Below are positions 55,991 through 64,000 of a stretch of 64,000 nucleotides of DNA, piece by piece. Each line of letters starts with the position of its first letter. The stretch's first letter is position 1. Origin of the DNA: Talinum fruticosum. Taxonomy: Eukaryota; Streptophyta; Magnoliopsida; Caryophyllales; Talinaceae. The notes beneath the pieces were generated by a model. It was not told the DNA's origin, made no database searches, and was given only the letters and a program-made list of their open reading frames with translations. Where the stretch lies: NCBI GenBank assembly GCA_021018815.1, contig JAITYX010000130.1:310001-374000 (forward strand), written 5' to 3'. A program made the translations under genes and the position numbers.

Positions 55991-56779
55991 AATGGTCAAC
56001 TCCTTCTCCCTAAGGCCGCTTAGAAACCCAACAACAATAAGAATCCGTTCAACAATAGCTTAGTTATATTCTCCGAACCCATTCAAGGTCGAGTGGGATC
56101 CATCTGTCTTCATTCAAGACATCGATAAATTCAAATCACTTGCTAGCTTACTTTCTCTAGACCCGAAGTCTATGGATTGTAGGTAAGCAATGAAGAAGAT
56201 GTGTATGAAACTAAAGATGATAGTGATGATAACTTCGGGAGACATCACCCTTAGAAGATGATGACTTTTACGAAGAACCAAAGAGTCCACAAATCCAATT
56301 CCTTACTAGATTTGGATGACATAATACACCTATTGGTTCACAACAGACTCGGGAAGCCCCAAAAGAAGAAAAAAAGTTGCTAAAGAAGAAGACTCAATCC
56401 TAAAACAACTTCAACTTAAAGCCGATATCTCCGTCTAGAAACTCATATCTCGCCTCCCAAAAGCATAGGTAGGCCTTAATTGATGCACTTAGCAAAATTG
56501 AGGTCTCTCCTGAAACTACGCTTAAGGAAGTAGTAGGATTAGTCAACAACGGGGATGGTACCATCATATTTAATAAGAAAGATTTACTCGAAGAAGGCAT
56601 TGCATACCACAATGCCCTTTACTTAACTCGTAACTTGTATTAACAAGTTTATCCCTATAACCTTAGTTGACAACGGATATGCTTGTGAATGTCTATACTT
56701 GGAGAATAGTAAAAAGGTTAGGCATTAGAGAGCAACAACTCTCAAAGTAGACTGTTCATTTTCAAGCCTATGATAACTC

Positions 56780-57015
56780 CAAAAGAATAATTTTGAGAAT
56801 GGTGACTCTTTCGATTAATGTCGAACCTGTGGTGAAAAATATCGACTTCCAAGTCCTAAACATTCCAGCTACAATTAACCTCCTTCTAGGACACCCTTGC
56901 TTAGACGACCACCAGGCGAGTGCCTTATACACTACATTAGAAAGTCAAGATGATCATTAAAGGTCAAGTAGTAACCATCAATGGAGACAAACTCGTGCCA
57001 TCATCAACTCTAAAG
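56780..57015 (+). pseudogene. Ogre-like aspartic protease remnant
   Basis: The readable part is INVEPVVKNIDFQVLNIPAT followed by INLLLGHPCLDDHQASAL, matching the C-terminal half of Ty3/gypsy proteases, whose consensus here is LLGRPW. A D-T/S-G motif upstream could not be read confidently; LVDNGYAC near 56665-56690 stands in the right place with Asn in the middle position. Confidence 0.65.
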
Positions 57016-57719
57016 AGTTTGTCATCGAAATTGAACACGACACCGATGATGAGGAGCTCTATGGGTTTGAGATCATTGCTTGGTATAGACTAGGACGAAG
57101 CACCTTTCTACTTTAATCCTTATGTCAACCCTAATGTCCACTCGATGTTAAGGAAGAAGGGGTATTTTCCTAGCTTAGGCTGTAGGCGGGAGGGCATGCC
57201 ATCCAATCTTTCCACCCCTTGAACCCACCAACAACTATAAGTTCGGACTAGGCTATCATGCAACTATCAAGGAGCCCACGCTAAGTCGGAGGGAGATACA
57301 AACTAGGAGGACTGTACTATTCGTAGTCCGTTCAATCAAACCCTTTCCTGGTACCATAAATGGGCAATTCTCGAAAGAAGGGGATGATTTCCTGTATGGT
57401 TTTCTTGCGCCTTACTACATAAAAGAGAACGGTATCTAGGTACCTAGTTTAGAGGTCTCTAGTGACTGCCATGTGCTAGAAAAGGAGGCACCCTACCTCC
57501 TCAAAGAGGGACAATCCACACAAGGCTGGACCAATCTTGTTGAGAGCAACATTTTTGGTCTATTATTCGGACAGGAGAAAAATCTAGAGGAAATTCGGTT
57601 TCGAGTACTATCCCAAGCCATGCGCACCTGCAGTTTAATTCGTCCAAGTTTATCACCGACGTTGACACCGAAGGGTCCAAACATATAACTTGGATTGATG
57701 CTTGAGGGAGGCCAAGAAT

Positions 57720-57900
57720 TTGCTTGTCATTCTAGGAGAGCATTCTATTTACGAGTCCAACGACTAGGGTTGTTGTTTCTATTTCCAATTCTGTTAGTTC
57801 ATCTTCTACTTCTACAATTTCTATTTACTGCAATTTCGTTTCGAGTCCGATGTACTCGTTTCTTCATTCAATAAGATAATCTTTCTGCTTACTCTTTGCC
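57720..57900 (+). other. Putative intron between protease and RT regions
   Basis: A T-rich stretch without coding similarity lies between the GAG-PRO part and the RT part, from about GGTTGTTGTTTCTATTTCC to TTACTCTTTGCCTCTTCC. Ogre elements are known for an intron at this point that is partially spliced to separate Gag-Pro from Pol expression. The exact splice sites are not certain from sequence. Confidence 0.35.
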
Positions 57901-57919
57901 TCTTCCTATTCTTAATTGT

Positions 57920-58990
57920 TTATCCTCTAATGATGAACAAGAAATCCCTAAAGAATTGCTAAAAGATATGGAAGATCATGGAAATAACTCATCAATAATA
58001 GAGGAAACAATACCAATTAACTTAGGATCAGTAGATAAACCCCAAGAGGTTAAAATTGGGAAAACACTGAATCTAGAAGAACAAAAGCAATTCACTTTGC
58101 TCCATACTGAATTCATAGATGTCTTTGCATGGTCTTATAAAGACATGTCGGGGATAGATCCAAGTATAGCGGAATATAGAATTGCACTATACAAAGATGC
58201 TAAGCCGATAAAGCGAAGCTTAGGAGAATGAAACCTAAATGGGCACTGAAAATTAAAGAAGAGGTTCGAAGCGGTGAGAAGCCGGGTTCATTAAAGTGGT
58301 CCGCTACCCTCAGTGGATAGGAAACATAGTGCCGGTTCTAAAGAAAGACAGGTAGGGTCCGAATGTGCTTCGATTTCGAGAATTTGAATAAGGCAAGTCC
58401 TAAAGACGACTTCCCGTTGCCCCATATCGACATTCTAGTAGATAACACAACATGACATGCTTTGCTCTCGTTCATGGACAACTATGCTGGGTACAATCAA
58501 GTGAAGATGGCTGAAGAAGATATGGAAAAACGACCTTCATCACTCAATAGGGGAGGTACTTGTTATGTAGTAATGCCTTTTGGGCTTAAGAATGCTTGGA
58601 GCCATGTATCAAAGGACAACCACAACATTATCGCATGACATGATACATAGGAAAGTTGAAGTTTTTGTAGATGACATGACCATTAAGTCCAAGGATAGGG
58701 CGAGTGCACTTACCTAGCCTTAGAAAAATTCTTTGAAAGACTAAGAAAGTATAACATGCGCCTTAACCAATAAAAGTGTGCCTTTGGGGTAACCTCGGGC
58801 AAACTACTAAGCTATGTGGTTAGTATTAGAGGAATTGAAGTTGATCCACTCAAGATCAAAACCATCTAAGAAATTCCACCACGAGAACACGAAAAGGAGA
58901 TACGGGGTTTCCTGGGACGTTTACAATACATTAGTCGTTTCATATCAAATCTAACTATGGTCCGTAAACCCATCTTCTAGAAGCTTAAAA
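57920..58990 (+). pseudogene. Ogre-like reverse transcriptase
   Basis: An open 111-codon start (57896-58231) contains FIDVFAWSYKDMSGIDPSIA and IALYKDAKPIKRS. Broken frames follow: RMCFDFENLNKASPKDDFPL, LLSFMDNYAGYNQVKMAEED, VMPFGLKNAW and VEVFVDDMTIKSKD (FVDD active site), then GKLLSYVVSIRGIEVDPLKI. All RT blocks are present in order, with many stops and indels. Confidence 0.88.
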
Positions 58991-59059
58991 GGGAGTTGAG
59001 CTTATTTGGGATGAGGAATGCCAAAAGCACTCGAGAAGGTTAAGGAGTATTTAGCTAAT

Positions 59060-59960
59060 CCACCGAGTGCTATTTCCACCCTAGCCGGGAAGCCTTCGCT
59101 CCTATATCTCGCTATGACGAAACTGCAATAGGAGCCATGTTAGCTCAATGGGATGGAAATGAGGAATATGCATTGTATTATCTAACCGAGAAATTCTTAG
59201 ATTACGGGACTTGGTATATGCCTTAGAGAAAGCCTCATTAGCTTTAGTCCGGGCTACTAAGAAGCTTAGACATTACATGTTGGCCCACACGGTACATGTC
59301 ATGGCACCAATAGATCCCATTAAGTACATTCTTGAGTAACCAACTATCAGTAGCAAGATAGCTAGATGGACGAGTCATGCTATTAGAATTTGAACTCAAG
59401 AATGTCCCTCAAATGCAATCAAAGGGAAGGTAGTATCATAATTTCTAGCTGACCTACCAATGAATCGAATCATAACCCGAACATTTGGACTTTCCACATG
59501 AAAACATTCTATAAGTAGAGGTCAATATGTGGATAATGTACTTTGAAGGTGCTTCCAATCGAAGGGCTTTGGAGCAGGGATCCTCCTAGTCTCGCCAAAG
59601 GGAACACATACTCCCATTTTAGTTAAATAAGATTTTGAGGTTACCAACAACGTCTGTAGAATACGAAGCATTTATCAAAGGACTTCAAGTTGTCATAAAA
59701 ATCGGAGCCAAGAACATCGGGGTTTTTGATAACTCTAGTTTGATTATTTATTAGATTTCATAGAAGTGGAAGGTATGTCGTAAAGCCTTGGCTCCCTACC
59801 AAGCACATCCGATTGAATTAGCAAAATACTTTTATATTATATCATACACATACCTTCCTAGGGATGATAACTTGTTCACGGATGCCCTAACTAAGTTAGC
59901 ATCCATGATTAATATTCCTAGTGGCATTCATTCAATGCCCATTCATATAGAACTATAGAG
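59060..59960 (+). pseudogene. Ogre-like RNase H and second (archaeal-type) RNase H
   Basis: The first RNase H reads LYLAMTKLQ/AIGAMLAQWDGNEEYALYYL, then EKASLALVRATKKLRHYMLA and FLADLP. The second begins VNMWIMYFEGASN, continues GAGILLVSPKGTHTPI and VTNNV, and matches the extra domain of Tat/Ogre elements. Both are interrupted by stops. The end near 59950 reads DALTKLASMINIP. Confidence 0.75.
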
Positions 59961-60079
59961 TTAACTTGCACACATATACGCACTCGAAGTGTCTAATACT
60001 GACCAAACTAGGTGGTACCATGACATTTATCGATATCTAGAAAATTAAGAATACCCGCTGAGACTCCACACATAGAGCC

Positions 60080-61244
60080 CAACTAGCCATTCATATGCTA
60101 GCTGCGGAATTCTTCATCAACTAAGGACAATTGTATAAGAAAACCAACACAAGAATTAGCTTACTTTGTGTCAATCAACATGAAGCAGAGTGCATAATGA
60201 CCGATATTCATGGTGGGGAATGCGGACTCCATATAAATGGAAGAATTTTGGTTCAAAAATCCGGAGGCTAGAATATTATTGGTCAATCATGGCATCGGAT
60301 TGTTCTGAATTTGTTAAGAGATGTCATAAGTATCAAGTGTATGCAAACTTATAGCACCAACCACCTTCCTTTTTAACAACACTTGCATCACCCCGGCCAT
60401 TTTTAGTTTCGGGCATTGACATATCGACAAAGTGACCCTTAAAAGAACGAGTGGTCACATGTTCGTGATAGTAGCAATTGACTATTTTACCAAGTGGGTA
60501 GAAGCAACCTCTTATGCAACTTGATGTCAAAGAACCTCGTAACATTATCTATCGATATGGGGTACCACATGAATTAATTAGTGACCATGGTAGTCACTTC
60601 AAGAAGGAAGTAGCAGACCAACTAGATAGGTACAAAATCAAACACCATAGGTCTTCCGTCTATCGCCCACGGATCAACGGAGCAGTAGAGGTCGTCAGCA
60701 AGAATATCCGAAAGATAGTGGAGAAAATGGTCGTCGATTATAAGGATTGGCCTAACAAATTTCCCTTCGCTTTATGGGCTACCGGACCTCCATTAGAACT
60801 TCAAAGAAAGCAACACTCTACTCGCTAGTATATGGTATGGAAGCAGTCCTTCCAATAGAAATCGCCATTCCTTTATTATGAATTATTGCAGAAAGTCGAT
60901 TCCTAAAGCGAGAATAGGTTAAGGCACGCTATAAGGAGTTAGTGTTGCTAAATGAAAGACGCTTAAATGCGTTAGATAATGTCCAAATATACTAAGTGCG
61001 TATATCAAGGGCATTTAACAAAAAGGTGAAGCCTTGTAATTTGTAGATGGGAGATTTGGTCCTTAAGGAGATTGGATCATCAATTCAGGATCCTCGAGGA
61101 AAATTTAGGCCCAACTGGTAAGGGCCATTCATACTCGATCAAATACTACCGGGAGAAGCAGTTAAACTAATTGATTTGGATGGTGAAGAAATCTTTCAAT
61201 ATACAAACTTGGATCGAGTTGAAGAAATACTATGTTTAGCATGA
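60080..61244 (+). pseudogene. Ogre-like integrase
   Basis: The zinc region includes MTDIHGGECGLHINGRILVQ with CHKYQVYANL. The core gives YGVPHELISDHGSHFKKEVA, then KIKHHRSSVYRPRINGAVEV and DWPNKFPFALWATGPP, so the second Asp and the Glu of the DDE triad are visible. The C-terminal region reads YGMEAVLPIEIAIP, MGDLVLKEIG and GEAVKLIDLDGEEIFQYTNL, ending at a stop near 61244. One 104-codon stretch (60514-60828) stays open; elsewhere stops and indels break it. Confidence 0.9.
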
Positions 61245-61695
61245 CACTAAACAATTCCCACAATTTGCTAAGCCCAGCCTAATCAGGCTACATCTTGGCC
61301 GACGCCGGCCACCGTCCGAACAACAACGGGCTGACCAGGGCCACAAAATCCCTCCGGTTAGTATCTTGTATTTAATTGTTATTATAAGGGCAGTCCAATC
61401 AGACAGTCCAGCTTCCTTAATCTATTCCTTTAAGGAAAATGTTCCGCACTTTGTTATTACTTTAAGGGTGGTCCAATTAGATGGTACAATTAATTCCTCT
61501 AAATGATCGTTAAAACAAATGAATCATAAAAGTGAGCATAAAACTTACTTTTTACTTTATTATTATTACTAAAAGGTAAGCTACTACTTACGTGAATACA
61601 TAACTAAATAAAACAAGCATACTACTTGAAAAATAAAATGTTCTAAAGAGGCAAAATTAAATACTTCCCTAATTTTTATTTCTTCGTAAATTCTC
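61245..61695 (+). other. Post-integrase spacer
   Basis: Non-coding. It contains a GTCCAATCAGACAGTCCAGC and GTCCAATTAGATGGTACAAT repeated motif (about 61391 and 61466) and AT-rich sequence. Confidence 0.5.
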
Positions 61696-61699
61696 ATTT

Positions 61700-63350
61700 G
61701 TTCCTAACTTCAACCTTATTTAATTTTCACTTTCTTTCCTTTTACATCGCTGGACTCAGCTGCATCTTTCCGGGTTCGCTTATTCGGCTCTTCGATCCTA
61801 CGAGGCCTCCTCTCCTTAGCTTCTTTAGCTTCCGCCTCCCTCCTGCGAGCTCGTTCGTTTATCCGTGGGACTACTTCACAAATCGAAGAGGCCCCGTAGT
61901 AGGGATAACTCCTCTTGGGTCCCGTTCGCGAACCTTCGATGCCTTCCGGCGTTTGGGGTCAACTTCTTTTATCCATTCCGGATAAAATTCAGATCCTTTA
62001 GTAGATCACTTATCTTCGGACTTCAGCAACCTCGGTACGTTTGTATAGTAATCAATCCATGTCGAGTACACGCTTTGAGTCGTCGAAACTTGCAAACAGT
62101 TCGAAAGAGGCAAGCAAGATGCAATCCAAGTAAGGGATCTCCTAGACCCGTCCCATTTGCCGCATTACATAGTCGGGGAAATAGTATGTACTGGTTTTCG
62201 GACCCAACAAACATACAAAAGGATGTTTTTGAGTATATGTCCTAAATTGGGACGCTCTCCAATATTCGATGTACGACTCAATAGGATGCCCAACTCTCGC
62301 CTAGGCTTCCCACCAAGAAGGTGCATGGTTAGTCAAAGCACTAAGTCATTGCTCGCGACAAAACGTGTAGCTAGGTGCTAGTCCGCTCTTGTTGGTGCTT
62401 GTACCAATATAAGGTGTTCCACTAACCAGATTTGCACACAACAGATAGTAACATTAGAGTCCTCCATGGTTGGATTCACATTATTTACAGATCGAACATG
62501 AGCAAAATCAAATAAAAAAGAGCAAAAAGTGAGACTTTGGAAGAGGCGGAGGACTTTTAGCCTCACCGACACCGAGACTCCCACTTACCGGCTGGCGCCG
62601 CCTACCTAGCTCACCGGCTAGTTCCTAGATAGTCTTGCTGCTTACCCGCAATATCGGGGGTTGCCCGTGAAGTCCTCATTTGGATTTGCTTCAGCCCGGT
62701 TTAACATTAATTGTCTCCGGAATGATAAGAGGAGTAAGAGAGTGGTGATCCTCCAACTGCTCGGTAAAGGTCAACGAGTGTAACATGTGCCATGTCCCCG
62801 TGGCCTCCCACTAATAATAGGAAACCACCTATCGGGCAAGTGATTATGGTCGGACGTCTTTGAATATGTGTATGCCCTGAAGAATGCATCGAGCGGTAGT
62901 ACGACATCAGATTCATTAGATTCACCTCATCCCTTATGAGAATCAAACTTAGCTTTATATTATTTAGCTTCGAGAGGACGCTTACATGTTTTATACATAT
63001 TGTAGAAGGCGTTTGAACCACATTTTTGGTCTAACGATGAATGCCTCAAATGGCATCAAATACTTCAAGAAGGGGACATAATTCTCTATCTCCAAACCTA
63101 AAGATATGGTATTACGGATCCCGAAAGGCCACTGCGACCCTTAAAAGAGTCCAGTAGACTTTCACTTGCCAATGCTAAACAGGTATTCGATCCATAGAGG
63201 GATAACCCTACTTTTTCAACTTCAGTCATCTCATGCATCCAGTGGGACATTTCAATCATGAAATTCATCTTTGAACGAAAAAAGGAATGCAAAGGCACTA
63301 GGGAATTTTCTTAGGAACACATTTTCTAAAGGAGATGCAAAAGGAGATTT
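61700..63350 (-). pseudogene. Possible antisense ORF of the Ogre-like element
   Basis: The minus strand has several open stretches: MPLHSFFRSKMNFMIEMSHW (63098-63298), LNNIKLSLILIRDEVNLMNL with VDLYRAVGGSPLSYS (62707-63021), and near 61700-61985 a Lys/Arg/Glu-rich piece with GGRRKLKKLRRGGL. Tat-lineage elements often carry an opposite-strand gene after integrase, and the window's other element does so at 27386-29801. I could not match these pieces to a family, and stops separate them. Confidence 0.35.
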
Positions 63351-64000
63351 GGAGGTTTAATTTTCGATTACCTTTCGCCGAGTCCCTCTTATAGCGGATT
63401 CCAGGACCGCAGTCCTTATATGTAACGTGATTGTAGTCGGCTAGAGCCTCTAGTCGTGGGTTGGTCGGCGCTAGCCAGACCGACCGTTCCGCTTTAATTT
63501 TTAGGCATGAGCATTCCTTAGGTCAAATTTCGGTTTTACGTTTCGGCCAATTTCAGCCACACCTTATTATTTTTGGACCATGCAATTAACATTCCCAATT
63601 TTTGCTTTATTATTTTCTTTTGGGGGAATGGAGGCTAGTGCAATTTTTTTTTTTCGATTTGTCTTTACAATATTTCTTAGGATTTATTGCATCATATAAA
63701 TAAAAGAAAGCATTTTTTGAGGAAACTCATTGATTAATCTCATCTGTCCCTACAAGGAGTTGATCAATCCTTATTATCGAGGCATCATTGAAGATATAAT
63801 CACGAAAATCCTCCAAGATTGAAGTGGTAACTCGTCTGTCACCATCGACCTACGAGGAACTAGCCCCGTAGTCCTAAGTTGATTGAGAGGCTTCATGAGA
63901 AGTCCCGTTGTAAAACATCCGATGAAAATCGAATAGGTTACCGTGAGCGTTAAGTGCTTGAAGAGGCATGACATCCATATAAGCCTCGGAGGAGCTACGC
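63351..64000. other. Window end, unassigned retroelement-like DNA
   Basis: Contains GGTCGGCGCTAGCCAGACCG, a T run, and a TTTTGGGGGAATGGAGG purine tract at 63619-63635 of polypurine-tract type. I found no second LTR copy here. Confidence 0.4.

Larger units (their letters stand above)
53441..64000 (+). mobile_element. Ogre-like Ty3/gypsy retrotransposon body, decayed, running off the window
   Basis: Gag, protease, RT, RNase H, second RNase H and integrase remnants follow in order on the + strand from about 54890 to 61244. The residues YKDMSGIDPS after a VFAWS motif in RT, the ELISDHGSHF and WPNKFPFALWA integrase motifs, and the duplicate RNase H fit the Ogre branch of the Tat lineage. Together with the candidate LTR and primer site at 48451-50627, the element would exceed 15 kb, as Ogre elements often do. 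It is full of stops and small indels and clearly old. A 3' LTR is not recognised before the window ends. Confidence 0.8.

Overview
This window looks like plant nuclear DNA from a eudicot: AT-rich, full of microsatellites, with one compact intronless plant gene and a nested set of plant transposable elements. I cannot name the species. No prokaryotic gene layout, rRNA, tRNA or CRISPR array was seen.

Layout. 1-1139 is AT-rich spacer. 1140-8531 is a decayed LINE split by a 6.1-kb CACTA element (1457-7565; 3-bp target duplication ACG). 8693-10152 holds MITE-like repeats and 10245-10530 an RNase H-like retroelement scrap. 10690-11740 looks like a promoter and 5' exons of an unidentified gene. 13081-14297 is a Pack-MULE: about 150-bp inverted repeats around an intronless HSP70 ATPase-domain fragment. 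14298-19658 is very AT-rich and probably includes a decayed retroelement. A 482-bp hAT MITE (19667-20148) has a perfect 8-bp duplication.

20824-20953 is the first exon of an unrecognised host gene, cut off by a Ty3/gypsy (Tat-like) retrotransposon at 20959-33483. That element has a full 5' LTR, a tRNA-type primer site, a deleted gag, and a frameshifted PR-RT-RH-aRH-INT region. Past the integrase it carries two genes on the opposite strand, each with its own TATA box. It also has a long G-rich low-complexity tract, telomere-like repeats, and a 3' LTR truncated after about 157 bp.

36050-41471 is a decayed autonomous hAT element (BED finger, transposase, dimerisation domain) with an 8-bp duplication CTTGAAAC. 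The one clearly intact host gene is a 126-residue RING-H2 ubiquitin ligase of the ATL family (ATL23-like) at 43278-43658, with a 17-codon upstream ORF. 45700-48450 is tandem repeats and non-coding retroelement-like DNA.

From 48451 to the window end there is probably one very large Ogre-like Ty3/gypsy element: a candidate long LTR (48451-50602), a primer site (50611), gag, protease, a putative intron, RT, two RNase H domains and integrase (to 61244), then possibly another opposite-strand ORF. A hAT MITE (50714-51578, duplication GTTTAAGC) and a CACTA end (51821) are nested inside it. Apart from ATL23-like, nearly every coding signal belongs to a transposable element or is a broken gene copy. 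The most original feature is the pair of promoter-bearing antisense genes in the Tat-like element.
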